A DNA stretch of 64,000 nt from DAHUYF01 sp963838385 (GTDB taxonomy: Bacteria > Pseudomonadota > Alphaproteobacteria > ATCC43930 > CGMCC-115725): the NCBI GenBank assembly GCA_963838385.1, contig CAWIRE010000001.1:2046001-2110000 (forward strand), read 5' to 3'. Made by a program: the position numbers and the translations under genes. How positions within the stretch are numbered: the stretch's first letter is position 1; every line of letters starts with the position of its first letter. The notes below the pieces were generated by a model. That model searched no databases. It worked only from the letters and a program-made list of their open reading frames with translations, and was not told where the DNA came from. Below, piece after piece: positions 1 through 8,778 of the stretch.

Positions 1-232
1 CAACCGGCACGTAGATCCAGGATTTCGGATCGGCGGCGCGCTTGGCCTCGCCGGCGCAGGAATGGCTGTTGGAGGAGGCGCAATCGTTCTTGCCGGCGGC
101 GTTGATGCCGAAGCATTTCTCCGCCTGGAAGCTCGGTGCCGGCGCCGGGCCGGCCTTGGCGAGAAGCGGCAGCGCCACCGTGGCGGCGACGGCGGAAGCG
201 ACGAGGAAGCCGGTCTTGCTGATGCTGTGCAT
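1..232 (-). CDS. bufA1: BufA1-type periplasmic bufferin (DUF2282), 3' end cut by window
   Basis: Seventy-seven residues are visible and the gene runs off the left edge. An N-terminal signal peptide (about residues 1-27, ending around LLAKAG) precedes the small Cys-rich DUF2282 core. Visible core motifs are EKCFGINAAGKNDC, SHSCAG and PKSWIYVP. Bufferins are ribosomally made, post-translationally modified peptides of the periplasm that chelate metal; the maturation genes bufB (DUF692) and bufC would be expected just left of the window. The ATG at 230-232 is preceded by an AGGAG ribosome site at suitable spacing. The gene is divergent from an ECF sigma/NrsF pair, and a SigF-like promoter lies between them, so control by that sigma factor is likely. 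Family assignment is strong; the metal is not visible. Confidence 0.88.
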   Translation of the reverse strand, partial: MHSISKTGFLVASAVAATVALPLLAKAGPAPAPSFQAEKCFGINAAGKNDCASSNSHSCAGEAKRAADPKSWIYVPV

Positions 233-296
233 GGGACATCTCCTGGAAGGCGGTGTCGCGGATCGCGCCGGCATGCCGGCCCTCCGCACGACCCTG

Positions 297-321
297 TTCG
301 CGCCGTCGCCTCTTTGGTTAC
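297..321 (-). promoter_or_regulatory. Putative SigF-type ECF promoter driving bufA1
   Basis: Reading leftwards, GTAACC (321-316) is followed after 15 bp by CGAA (300-297), about 65 bp upstream of the bufA1 start. From memory, the Caulobacter SigF promoter is GTAACC and CGAA separated by about 16 bp, so the match is near-exact with one base less spacing. The divergent sigma/NrsF genes support the assignment. No transcript evidence is available. Confidence 0.6.
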
Positions 322-355
322 ACTGGCCGCGTTCTGCTGTGTGGTCGAGGCGAGA

Positions 356-922
356 GTGGGCGAGGAGATCGAGGCGGATCGGCACTGGTCGCTGCTGATG
401 GCGGCGGCCCAGGACGGCGACCGCGCCGCCTATGAGCGGCTACTGCGCGAGATCGTGCCCTTCATCCGCGCCGTGGTCTCGCGCCAGCACCGCGCGCGCG
501 ACCGCGTCGAGGAGGTGACGCAGGAGGTGCTGCTGACGCTGCACCGCGTCCGCCACACCTATGATCCCGGCCGTCCCTTCCGCCATTGGCTGGCCGCGAT
601 CGCGCGGCGGCGCTCGATCGACGCGCTGCGCCGGCGGCTGCGCACCGAGGCGCATGAGGTCGCCGACGACACCGCCTATGAAACCTTTGCCGACCCTGCA
701 GCGAATCGGGCAGTGGAGGTGTCGGCAGCGCGCGAGGGGCTCGGCGAGGCGATCGCCGGGCTGACCCCGCCGCAGCGCGAGGCGATCGAGCTTTTGAAGC
801 TGCGCGAGCTCAGCCTTGCCGAGGCCTCGTCCTTGAGCGGCAAGTCGATCGCCGCGCTCAAGGTCAATGTCCACCGGGCGATCAAGTCGCTGCGCCAGCG
901 GCTTGGCGGAGAGGAGCGATGA
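356..922 (+). CDS. sigF: ECF RNA polymerase sigma factor, SigF/NrsF-partnered
   Basis: A 188-residue sigma-70 family protein. Region 2 includes VEEVTQEVLLTLHRVRHTYD, followed by FRHWLAAIARRRSIDALRRR. Region 4 carries the helix-turn-helix LTPPQREAIELLKLRELSLA. The GTG at 356 was chosen because region 2 follows about 15 residues later and a purine-rich GAGGCGAGA precedes it; an ATG at 398 would trim region 2. The next gene overlaps by 4 bp and encodes an NrsF-type membrane anti-sigma factor. In Caulobacter the homologous SigF pair answers heavy-metal stress and controls bufferin genes, which matches the divergent bufA1 here. Confidence 0.88.
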   Translation: MGEEIEADRHWSLLMAAAQDGDRAAYERLLREIVPFIRAVVSRQHRARDRVEEVTQEVLLTLHRVRHTYDPGRPFRHWLAAIARRRSIDALRRRLRTEAHEVADDTAYETFADPAANRAVEVSAAREGLGEAIAGLTPPQREAIELLKLRELSLAEASSLSGKSIAALKVNVHRAIKSLRQRLGGEER

Positions 923-1599
923 CGAGCGAGACCGACCGGCTGATCGCGCGGCTGGCCGCCGAGGCCAGGCCGGTGCGGCGCCTCAGGCCGCCGGCGCTGC
1001 GCGCCGGGTTGTGGCTGGCCGCGGTGGCCGCGGTGCTGGCGGCCGCCATCCTGCTCTTCGCCAATCTCGACATTTTCGCCCGCCGCGCCGCCGATCCCAA
1101 GCTGGCGCTGGAGCTCGCCTTCACGCTCGCCACCGGCGTCCTTGCCATCATCGCCGCCTTCGAGCTGAGCCTGCCCGACCGCTCCACCGCCTGGGCGCTG
1201 CTGCCGCTGCCGACGCTGGCGCTCTGGGTCGCCAGCAGCGGCTATGCCTGCTGGCGGCACTGGATCGTGCGGGGCGAGGGCGGCTGGGAGATCGGCGAGA
1301 GCGCCGACTGCTTCCGCTTCATCCTGGGCGTGAGCGTGCCGCTGGCGCTGAGCCTGGTGCCGCTGCTGCGCCGCGCCGCGCCGCTGGCGCCGGTGCGGGT
1401 GGCGGCGGTGGGCGGGCTCGGCGTCGCCGCCATCGCCGCCTTCGCGCTGCAATTCTTCCATCCCTTCGACGTGACCTTCATGGACCTCGCCGTCCACGCC
1501 GCCGCGATCGGCCTCGTCGTCGCCGTGGTGGCCGCGGCGGAGCGGGCGGTGAGCCGGCGGAAGGACCGCGACGCGCAGGGCTTGCCCCGCCCCGAGTAG
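919..1599 (+). CDS. nrsF: NrsF-family (DUF1109) transmembrane anti-sigma factor
   Basis: A 226-residue integral membrane protein with six predicted membrane helices at roughly 28-48, 66-84, 93-108, 132-150, 155-180 and 188-206. Two cysteines, C111 (GYACW) and C131 (SADCF), sit between membrane segments, as expected of a sensor that releases its sigma factor on metal or thiol stress. It overlaps the sigma gene by 4 bp, which implies translational coupling. The likely role is holding the ECF sigma at the inner membrane until a metal signal arrives. The function is inferred from the family and the neighbours. Confidence 0.85.
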   Translation: MTSETDRLIARLAAEARPVRRLRPPALRAGLWLAAVAAVLAAAILLFANLDIFARRAADPKLALELAFTLATGVLAIIAAFELSLPDRSTAWALLPLPTLALWVASSGYACWRHWIVRGEGGWEIGESADCFRFILGVSVPLALSLVPLLRRAAPLAPVRVAAVGGLGVAAIAAFALQFFHPFDVTFMDLAVHAAAIGLVVAVVAAAERAVSRRKDRDAQGLPRPE

Positions 1600-1713
1600 C
1601 CCCTCTCCCCTTGAGGGGGAGGTCGGCGGCGCGGCACGTGACGGCTTTCCGGCCGCTGCGGAGCCTTGGCCACCCCCCCCACCCCGTCCCTCCCCCTCAA
1701 GGGGGCAGGGGAA
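1600..1713. repeat. Intergenic inverted-repeat element beside the IS
   Basis: The 23 bases at 1600-1622 recur as a nearly perfect reverse complement at about 1691-1713; each arm also contains its own C-run/TTGA or TCAA/G-run palindrome. This type of C/G-run intergenic repeat is common in high-GC alphaproteobacteria and may form an RNA hairpin after nrsF. The left end of the insertion sequence abuts or overlaps the right arm. Confidence 0.6.
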
Positions 1714-2887
1714 TCGCATATGAGGCGAGGTTAGCTGTTGCGCGTCGGGTCTTGGTAGATTCTTTCAGGTCTCTCCAGAGTTTGGAGGGCCCGATGGAGA
1801 ATTTTCTCGCGGTGTTCGCGGACTTGTCGGATCCGCGAGCGGCGAATGCGCGGCACGATCTGCTCGAGATGCTGGTGGTCGCCCTTGCGGCGGTTCTGTG
1901 CGGGGCGGAAGGCTGCGCCGAGATGGCGCTGTTCGGCCAGTCGAAGGAAGGCCTGTTGCGGCAATTTCTCCGACTCGAACACGGCATCCCGAGCCACGAT
2001 ACATTCAGCCGGCTGTTCCGGCTGCTCGACCCTGAGGCGTTCGAGGCGGCATTCCGGCGCTTCATGGCGCGCTTCGCCAAGGAACTCGCGGGCGTCGTCG
2101 CGATCGACGGCAAGGCGGTGCGCGGCGCCTTCGAGCGTGGCGGGCGCACCACGCCGTTGCATCTGGTCAATGTCTGGGCGGTCGACCAGCGCCTTCTCCT
2201 GGCGCAGCGCATCGCGCCCAACCGCAACGAGGCCGCGGGCGCGCTCGAAGTGCTCAAGCTGCTGTCGCTCAAGGGCTGCATCGTCACTGCCGATGCGCTC
2301 CATTGCCATAAGAAGATGGCCCAGGCCGTGCTCGACAGCGGTGCCGAATACGTGCTGGTACTCAAGGAAAACCAAGCCGCCCTGCTGGCCGACGCCGAAC
2401 GGGTGGTCGCCGCCGGCGCGCGCCGCGACAACACTGCCTCGGAACAGAGCAAAAACCATGATCGCAGCGACATCCGGCGCGCCGTCGTGGTCGCCGATGC
2501 CACCCTCGCCACGGCCCACCAGTTCCCTGGCATCCGCGCCGTCGGTCGGGTCGAATACCGCCGCCGCGTCACCGGTGGGAAAGCCGAACGCCTGGTACGG
2601 TACTTCCTGCTGTCGCGCGCGCTCTCTGCCGAGAGGTTGCTGGCGACAACTCGCGCCCACTGGACCATCGAAAACCAGCTCCACTGGGTGCTCGACGTCG
2701 TCTTCGACGAGGATGGCGCCAGAAACCGCAAGGACCACGGTCCCGCCAACCTCGCCCTGCTGCGCAAGCTCGCCCTCAACCTCCTGCGCACCCATCCCGA
2801 CAAGGGGTCTATCCGCGGCAAAGTCAAACGAGCCGGATGGAACGACCGATTCCTCCTCTCCCTCTTCGCCCAAATGCGATAGCCCTG
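1706..2887 (+). mobile_element. ISAs1-family insertion sequence, complete
   Basis: The element is bounded by imperfect terminal inverted repeats of about 23 bp. The left end begins CAGGGGAATCGCATATG and the right end, read on the opposite strand, begins CAGGGCTATCGCATTTG. It contains one intact transposase gene. No clear target-site duplication is visible: the left flank is CTCAAGGGGG and the right flank CACCCCCGGG. It sits within C/G-run repeats between nrsF and the molybdenum-hydroxylase operon, next to an 11-G run at 2895-2905. Confidence 0.85.
1794..2882 (+). CDS. ISAs1-family transposase
   Basis: A 362-residue DDE transposase. The N-terminal associated domain begins at the ATG and includes LSDPRAANARHDLLEML. 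The catalytic core shows VVAIDGKAVRGA (first Asp), CIVTADALHCHKKMAQA (second Asp) and the final Glu in HWTIENQLHWVLDVVF. The reading frame is unbroken and full length for the family, so the element may still be mobile. The ATG at 1794 matches the usual N-terminus; the open frame upstream only reads through the IS end. Confidence 0.92.
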   Translation: MENFLAVFADLSDPRAANARHDLLEMLVVALAAVLCGAEGCAEMALFGQSKEGLLRQFLRLEHGIPSHDTFSRLFRLLDPEAFEAAFRRFMARFAKELAGVVAIDGKAVRGAFERGGRTTPLHLVNVWAVDQRLLLAQRIAPNRNEAAGALEVLKLLSLKGCIVTADALHCHKKMAQAVLDSGAEYVLVLKENQAALLADAERVVAAGARRDNTASEQSKNHDRSDIRRAVVVADATLATAHQFPGIRAVGRVEYRRRVTGGKAERLVRYFLLSRALSAERLLATTRAHWTIENQLHWVLDVVFDEDGARNRKDHGPANLALLRKLALNLLRTHPDKGSIRGKVKRAGWNDRFLLSLFAQMR

Positions 2888-3018
2888 CACCCCCGGGGGG
2901 GGGGGTATGCAACGCTGGCGATGCGGGAACGCTCCCCTTGCGGGCGGGGCGCGCGGCGCTCTAAGGGTGTTTCCGGAGGAAGCCGGAGACGCGGGCGCGC
3001 CGCGCGGAAGCACGAGGG

Positions 3019-3894
3019 ATGAAGGCTGCGGAGTTCGACTACGCGCGCGCGGCAAGCGCCGACGAGGCGTGCCGGCTGCTGGCGGGCGCGGGCGGCGAGG
3101 GCAAGATCATCGCCGGCGGACAGACCTTGGTGCCGCTGATGGCAATGCGGCTGGTGCGGCCGGCGCTGCTGGTGGACATCAACCCGGCGGCCGAGCTGCG
3201 CGGCATCGAGGCAGGCGAGCGATCTCTCACCGTGCGGGCCGGCACGCGCCAGGCCGATGCCCTGGCCGATCCGACGCTGCGCCGCCACCTGCCGCTGCTG
3301 GCCAAGGCGCTGGGCTTCGTCGGCCATGTCCAGACGCGCAACCGCGGCACCATCGGCGGCAGCCTCGCCCATGCCGATCCCGCCGCCGAGATCGGCCTGG
3401 TGGCGGCGACGCTCGCGGCGGAGATGGTCGCGCGCTCGGCCGAAGGCGAGCGCGCCATCGCCGCGCGCGATTTCTTTCAGGGCGCGATGACGACGGCGCT
3501 GGCCGAGGAGGAGTGCCTGGTGGCGGCGCGCTTTCCGCTCTGGCCGGCGGCGGCGCGGTCCGGCACCGGCTTCCAGGAGACCAGCATCCGGCGCAGCGAT
3601 TTCGCGCTCGCCGCCGCGGCGGTGCAGCTCGCGCTCGACGAGCGCGGCACCTGCCGGCGCGCGGCGCTGGGGCTGGGCGGCGCGGCGGCGACGCCGCTGC
3701 TGCTCGAGGAAGCGTCGGCGCGGCTGGTCGGCACGCGGCTGGCCGAGGCCGACATCGCCGCGGCGCTGGCGCTGGCGCAGCAGTCGCTGGCGCCGATCGC
3801 CGATCTCCATGCCTCGGCCGAGTACCGCCGCCGCATCGCCGGCGCCCTGCTCGAGCGCGCGCTGGCCGAGGCGCGCGCCGAGGCGCTTGGCTGA
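3019..3894 (+). CDS. Molybdenum hydroxylase FAD-binding (medium) subunit, CoxM/XdhB type
   Basis: A 291-residue protein of the FAD_binding_5 plus CO_deh_flav_C type. FAD contacts are predicted from AGGQTLVPLMAMR (about residue 33) and the TIGGSLAHADPAAE loop (about 113). It would pass electrons from the Mo/2Fe-2S subunits to FAD and an acceptor. It is first in a same-strand run with the 2Fe-2S subunit 4 bp downstream and the Mo subunit after an inserted repeat. The length is normal and the frame intact. Substrate cannot be read from this subunit. Confidence 0.9.
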   Translation: MKAAEFDYARAASADEACRLLAGAGGEGKIIAGGQTLVPLMAMRLVRPALLVDINPAAELRGIEAGERSLTVRAGTRQADALADPTLRRHLPLLAKALGFVGHVQTRNRGTIGGSLAHADPAAEIGLVAATLAAEMVARSAEGERAIAARDFFQGAMTTALAEEECLVAARFPLWPAAARSGTGFQETSIRRSDFALAAAAVQLALDERGTCRRAALGLGGAAATPLLLEEASARLVGTRLAEADIAAALALAQQSLAPIADLHASAEYRRRIAGALLERALAEARAEALG

Positions 3895-3898
3895 GTCC

Positions 3899-4405
3899 AT
3901 GTCGCAGCACGAGATCACGCTCACCGTCAACGGCCGGCAGCACCGCACGCGGATCGCCTCGCGACTGACGCTGGTCGATTTCCTGCGCGACGAGCTGCGC
4001 CTCACCGGGACCCATGCCGGCTGCGAGCACGGTGTCTGCGGCGCCTGCTCGGTGCTGCTCGACGGCAGGCCGGTGCGCTCCTGCCTGATCTTCGCGGTGC
4101 AGGCCGAGGGCGCCTCGATCACCACGGTCGAAGGGCTATCGCCCGAGCCGGGATCGCTGGGCCTGCTGCAGGACAGCTTCTGCGAGGCCCATGGGTTGCA
4201 ATGCGGCTTCTGCACGCCGGGCATGCTGATCGCGGCCGAGGCGCTGCTGCGGCGGACGCTCGCGCCCTCCGAGGAGGAGATCCGCGAAGCGATCGGCGGC
4301 AATCTCTGCCGCTGCACCGGCTACAAGCAGATCGTCGAGGCGATCGAGCTCGCGGCCGAGCGGCTGCGCGGCGCCAACCGCCCGCCGGAGGCCGCAGATG
4401 GCTGA
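3899..4405 (+). CDS. Molybdenum hydroxylase 2Fe-2S (small) subunit, CoxS/XdhC type
   Basis: A 168-residue protein with two 2Fe-2S domains. The plant-ferredoxin-type cluster ligands are C42, C47 and C50 in CEHGVCGAC, plus C62. The C-terminal alpha-helical cluster uses C102 and C105 (CGFC) and C137 and C139 (NLCRCTGY). The ATG at 3899 is the only start giving the standard N-terminus and lies 4 bp after the medium-subunit stop. It relays electrons from the Mo centre of the large subunit to FAD. Confidence 0.93.
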   Translation: MSQHEITLTVNGRQHRTRIASRLTLVDFLRDELRLTGTHAGCEHGVCGACSVLLDGRPVRSCLIFAVQAEGASITTVEGLSPEPGSLGLLQDSFCEAHGLQCGFCTPGMLIAAEALLRRTLAPSEEEIREAIGGNLCRCTGYKQIVEAIELAAERLRGANRPPEAADG

Positions 4406-4424
4406 TCTGGTGTCGAGAAGAATG

Positions 4425-4628
4425 CACCACGGAGACGCGGAAAGCACGGAGAAGAGAAGAACTGCGTCGCCGGGACGCGCGCCGGGCCGGTCCCATCATC
4501 GCTCTCGCCTTCCCCGCGAAAGCGGGGAACCAGAGCGACCGACATATGGCGGCTCCTGGGCCCCCGCCTTCGCGGGGGCGGCGGTGATCATTTCATTTTC
4601 CCGATCGGCGCTGGTGAACTCCGTGGTG
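4425..4628. repeat. 204-bp inverted-repeat-bounded intergenic element (MITE-like)
   Basis: CACCACGGAG at 4425-4434 is repeated as its exact complement CTCCGTGGTG at 4619-4628. Inside lie two perfect palindromic stems: TTCCCCGC/GCGGGGAA at 4510-4529 and GCCCCCGC/GCGGGGGC at 4560-4579. It separates the small and large hydroxylase subunit genes, which normally adjoin, and holds no plausible gene. A partial copy of one end (CACCACGGAGA) occurs at 14700-14710. Confidence 0.65.
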
Positions 4629-4647
4629 AATTTCGCGCAGGCTCGCC

Positions 4648-7040
4648 ATGGCTGAGGGCGGGTTTCGGTATATCGGGAGGAAGCGCCGGCCCACGGAGGA
4701 CCGGCGCTTCGTCGCCGGCGCGGGGCGCTTCGTCGCCGACCTCGCTTTGCCGGGGATGCTGCATGTGGCGCTGGTGGCGAGCCCCTACCCGGCGGCGCGG
4801 ATCGGCGCCATCGACGCGCGCGCGGCGCTGGCGCTGCCGGGCGTGCGCGCGGTGCTCAGCGGCGCCGAGCTGGCGGCGGCGACGGAGCCGCTGATGAGCG
4901 GGCTCGACATTCCGCTCGGTCCGGCGCTTTCCGCTGGCGGTCGGGCGAGCGCGCTATGTCGGCGAGTGGGTGGCGGCGGTGGTGGCGGAAAGCCGCGCGC
5001 TCGCCGAGGACGCGGCGGAGCTGGTCGAGGTCGCGTACGAGCCGCTGCCCTTCGTCATCGATCCCGAGGCGGCGCTCGGGCCCGAGGCGCCGCCGGTCCA
5101 TCCCGAGCACGGCTCCAACCTGCTCTACCGCCGCACCTTCACCTGGGGGAGGGTGGCGCGAGGATTTCGCGGCAGCGCCGCACACCGGCTTTCCTTCCGC
5201 GCCCGCTGGCACCGCAGCGCCACGGTGCCGATCGAGACCTTCGGCGTGGTCGCGCAGTGGGAGCCGCAGGCGCGGCTGCTCGAGATCTGGGCCTCGATCC
5301 AGATGCCGAAATATCCCGAGCAGATCGCGCGGGCGCTGCGGCTGCCGGGCAACGCCGTGCGCGTCCATTTCGACGTCGATGTCGGCGGCTCCTACGGCGT
5401 CAAGCGCGGCATCAAGCACAGCGTGCTGGCGGGTTACCTGGCGCGCAAGCTCGGCGCGCCCATCCGCCTCGTCGAGGACCGGCTGGAGAACATGCGCGGC
5501 GGCGACGCGCACGGGCCCGACCGCATCTTCGACGTCGCCTGCGCCTTCACCGCCGAGGGCATCGTGCGCTCGCTGCGGCTCAAGGCGCTCGACGATGCCG
5601 GCGCCTATGCCGGGCGCGCGCCGCTGCAGCTCGGCAAGCCGGTGGGCGCGATCGTCGGCCCCTATCGCATCGGCAGCGTCGAATACGAGGCGATCAGCGT
5701 CACCACCAACAAGACGGTGCAGGAGGCGGTGCGCGGCTTCGGCCAGGCGCCGACCAATTTCGCGCTGGAGACGATGATGGACCGGGTGGCGCGCACGCTC
5801 GGCATCGACCGCATCGAGCTGCGCCGGCGCAACCTCATCGAGCGCGAGCAGTTCCCCTACACCATCCCGAGCGGCAGCACCTATGACAGCGGCGACTACC
5901 ACGCGGTGCTGGCGAAGGCGCTGGCGGCGGCCGATCATCCGGCGCTGCTGGCGCGGCGCGATAAGGCGCGCGCGGCGGGCAAGCTGGCCGGGATCGGCAT
6001 CGCCTGCTGCCTCGAGCCGAGCGGCGGCAACGCCGCCTTCGAGCCGCTGTTCAATCCCAGGAACGAGACCACGACCTGGATGGAAGCCTGCACCGTCAAG
6101 GTCGACCTCTCCGGCGCCATCACCGCCGCCATGGGGACGTCCTCGTCCGGCCAGGGACACGAGACCCTGGTCTCGACCATCATCGGCGAGGTGCTGGAGC
6201 GCGACCCCGAGGGGATCCGCGTCGTGCACGCGGATTCGCTGACGGCAATGCCGAGCAACAGCCCGGTGGGGAGCCGCATGGCGATCATGCTGGGCGGCGC
6301 CGCCGCCGGTGCGGCGCGCCAGCTCAAGGCGGCGCTGCTGGCGATCGCCGCGCACGATCTCGGCGTCCCCGAGGCCGAGCTCGAGTATCGCGACGGCAGC
6401 GTGCGCCTCTACGCGCGACCCCACGCGCGCGCGCTCCTGGGAGGCGCTGGTGGAGATCGCGCATCGCAAGTTCCACAAGCTGCCGCCCGGCATGGCGCCG
6501 GGGCTGCAGGCGATGCATGTCTGGGAGGTGCCGACCGGCGGCAGCCTGCCCGCCGCCGACGGCCGCGTGCAGATGTACCCGTGCTACGCCTTCGAGGCGC
6601 ATGTGGTCTATGCCGAGGTCGACCGCGTCACCGGGCAGGTGGCGCTCGGCCCCTATGTCATCGGCCATGACTGCGGCACCATGATCAATCCCGACATCGT
6701 CCACGGCATGACCTATGGCGGCGCCGCGCACGGCATCGGCGCGGCGCTCTACGAGCGCTTCCGCTATGACGAGAACGGCCAGCTGCTGAGCGGCTCCTTC
6801 ATGGACTATCTCATCCCCACGGCGCATGAGGTGCCGTCGATCGCCATCGTCGACCACTGCACCCCCTCGCCGCTCACCGCCTTCGGCCAGAAGGGATCGG
6901 GCGAGGCGGGCTATCTCGGCGCCCCCGCCGCGGTGGCGAGCGCGGTCAACGACGCGCTGGCGCCGCTCGGGCTCGCCGTCGCCGAGCTGCCGATGACGCC
7001 GATGGCGCTGGGCGAGCTGCTGGCGAAGGCCGGGCGATGA
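4648..7040 (+). pseudogene. Molybdenum hydroxylase large (Mo-MCD binding) subunit, frameshifted
   Basis: Together the three frames encode a complete CoxL/XdhA-type large subunit of about 790 residues. The first frame (4648 to about 4930) starts MAEGGFRYIGRKRRPTEDRR. The second (about 4934 to 6415) holds YVGEWVAAVVAESRALAEDA and the Mo-site loop AVRGFGQAPTNFALE. The third (about 6415 to 7040) holds MINPDIVHGMTYGGAAHGIG and the catalytic-Glu motif KGSGEAGYLGAP. A compensated local shift also seems to lie at about 5147-5185. All domains, including the active-site Glu, are present, so sequencing error is more likely than decay. The substrate is unknown; the loop lacks the AYRCSFR signature of true CO dehydrogenase. 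The stop overlaps the next gene by 4 bp, showing the C-terminal frame is the real one. Confidence 0.85.
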
Positions 7041-8008
7041 TCCGCCGCTGCCTCGCCCTCCTCGCTCTCCTCGCGCTCGCGGCGCCGGCCAGGGCGGCGG
7101 CGCCGGCGCCGGTGCCGCTCAGCATCGTCATCTTCAGCCCGCCTTCGGTCGGCGCGATGCTGCCGGCGGTGATCAAGCGCGAAGGCTTCGACCGCGAGAA
7201 CGGCCTCGCCCTCGATTTCGTCGAGCGCACGCCCGATGCCTATGCCACCGAGTTCAACAGCGGCGAGTTCGAGCTCGGCGGCAGCGCCTCGCTGCTGATC
7301 GTCGGGCTCGCCGACACGCGCGGCGTCGATGTCAGCTATCTCTTCAACCTCTTCGACTATTGGGGCGCGGTGGTGACCGACCGCCCCGAGATCAGGACGC
7401 TGGCCGACCTCAAGGGCAAGGTGCTCGCCGCCGCCAAGGGCACCACCAACTACGCCATGTTCGAATGGTTCGCGCGGCGCCAGGGCCTCGATCCCGCCAC
7501 GCTCAAGGTGGTGAACACGGCGCCCGCCGGCCTCATCGGCTATGCGCTGGCCGACCGCGCCGATGCGGTCGAGATCTGGGAGCCGGCCTATTCGCTGCTG
7601 CTGGCGAAGAAGCCGGCGATGCGCACGCTGCCGCTCGACATCGCCAAGTCGTGGCGCAGCTTCGCCGGCAGCGAGCGCAGCCCCTATCTCGGGCTTGCCG
7701 CCCATCGCGGCTGGATCGCCGGGCATCGCGACCTCGTCCCGCGCCTCTACCGCAGCTATCGCGAGGCGGCGCGATGGGCGCTGGCCCATCCCGAGGCGGC
7801 GGCGGCGCTGATCGCGCCCGGGGCGGACGCGGCCGGGCGCAAAGCGATCGCCGATCTCGTGCGCGACAACCGCCGGCTCGGCCTCGACGTGGCGCCGGCC
7901 GGCACGCTGAAGCTCGAGATCGACGCGGTGTTCCGCGCCGGGATGTCGGTGGGCCTGCTCAAGACCATGCCCGCCGCCGCCGCCGTGTTCGACGGGGTGA
8001 TGGAGTGA
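7037..8008 (+). CDS. ABC transporter substrate-binding protein, SsuA/TauA/NMT1-like
   Basis: A 323-residue periplasmic binding protein. The signal peptide (about 1-21, ending PARAAA) is followed by an NMT1/SsuA-type two-lobed fold with NSGEFELGGSASLLIVGLAD and LADLKGKVLAAAKGTTNYAM. It overlaps the hydroxylase large-subunit stop and the permease start by 4 bp each, so it belongs to the same operon. The family binds sulfonates, taurine, nitrate, thiamine precursors or aromatic N-compounds; here the ligand is presumably the hydroxylase substrate. Confidence 0.9.
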   Translation: MIRRCLALLALLALAAPARAAAPAPVPLSIVIFSPPSVGAMLPAVIKREGFDRENGLALDFVERTPDAYATEFNSGEFELGGSASLLIVGLADTRGVDVSYLFNLFDYWGAVVTDRPEIRTLADLKGKVLAAAKGTTNYAMFEWFARRQGLDPATLKVVNTAPAGLIGYALADRADAVEIWEPAYSLLLAKKPAMRTLPLDIAKSWRSFAGSERSPYLGLAAHRGWIAGHRDLVPRLYRSYREAARWALAHPEAAAALIAPGADAAGRKAIADLVRDNRRLGLDVAPAGTLKLEIDAVFRAGMSVGLLKTMPAAAAVFDGVME

Positions 8009-8778
8009 GGCGCTCCGTCCGCCGGCCGCTGCGGCTCGAAGGCGTCGCGGCGATGGCGGGGCTGGCGCTGGCCTGGCAGATCGCCTCCTATTTCTTTCCG
8101 CCCTTCCTCTTCCCCTCGGTGCCGGCCATCGCCCGGCGCTTCGCCGACATCTTCCTCGAGGCCGGGCCGCTCGCCGATGCGCTCGCCACCGCGGCGCGCA
8201 TCCTGCTGGGCCTCGCCGGCGCCTTCGTGCTGGGGGCGGTGCTGGCGCTGCTGATGGGGCGCTCCGAGCGCTTCGGCCGCTATGCCCATCCGCTGCTCAA
8301 CTTCAACCAGGGCATCCCGGCGCTCTCCTGGGTCGTCATCTCCATCATCTGGTTCAAGGGCATCGAGTTCCGCATCTTCTTCATCATGGTGATGACGACG
8401 CTGCCGGCCTTTACCTACCAGCTGCTCGACGCCTACCGCGCCATGTCGAAGGAGCTGCTGGAGATGACCCTGTCCTTCCGGCCGAGCCGGCTCGATCTGC
8501 TGCGCGTGCTGGTGCTGCCGACGGTGGTGCCGGGCATCCTCACCGCCTGGAAGGTCAATCTCGGCAATGCCGCGCGCGTGGTGGTCGTGGCCGAGCTGGT
8601 GGGCGCCACCGGCGGCATCGGCTACGAGCTGTTGCAGCAGCAGCAGCTCTTCGACATGGCGGGCGCCATCGCCTGGACCATCGTGCTGGTGGTCTTCGTG
8701 CTCGTGGTGCAGGCGCTGCTCGGCCTCATCGAGCGCTGGTCGCTGGCCTACCGGCCGCTGGCGGAGCGCGGCTCGTGA
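8005..8778 (+). CDS. ABC transporter permease, SsuC/TauC type
   Basis: A 257-residue inner-membrane permease of the binding-protein-dependent type, with about six membrane helices. The EAA cytoplasmic loop that docks the ATPase is visible around YRAMSKELLEMTLSFRPSR, followed by VLPTVVPGILTAWKVNLGNA. The GTG at 8005 overlaps the binding-protein stop (GTGA) and gives the usual short N-terminus. The ATPase gene follows with a 4-bp overlap. Confidence 0.9.
   Translation: MRRSVRRPLRLEGVAAMAGLALAWQIASYFFPPFLFPSVPAIARRFADIFLEAGPLADALATAARILLGLAGAFVLGAVLALLMGRSERFGRYAHPLLNFNQGIPALSWVVISIIWFKGIEFRIFFIMVMTTLPAFTYQLLDAYRAMSKELLEMTLSFRPSRLDLLRVLVLPTVVPGILTAWKVNLGNAARVVVVAELVGATGGIGYELLQQQQLFDMAGAIAWTIVLVVFVLVVQALLGLIERWSLAYRPLAERGS

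Noticed and set aside
1696..2897. Target-site duplication of the ISAs1 element
   Set aside because: Flanking 8-10-mers (CTCAAGGGGG and CACCCCCGGG) do not match; both are low-complexity, so no claim is made.
4648..7040. Programmed ribosomal frameshifting in the hydroxylase large subunit
   Set aside because: Several unrelated genes show similar breaks and no slippery heptamer with a downstream structure is evident; sequence error is simpler.
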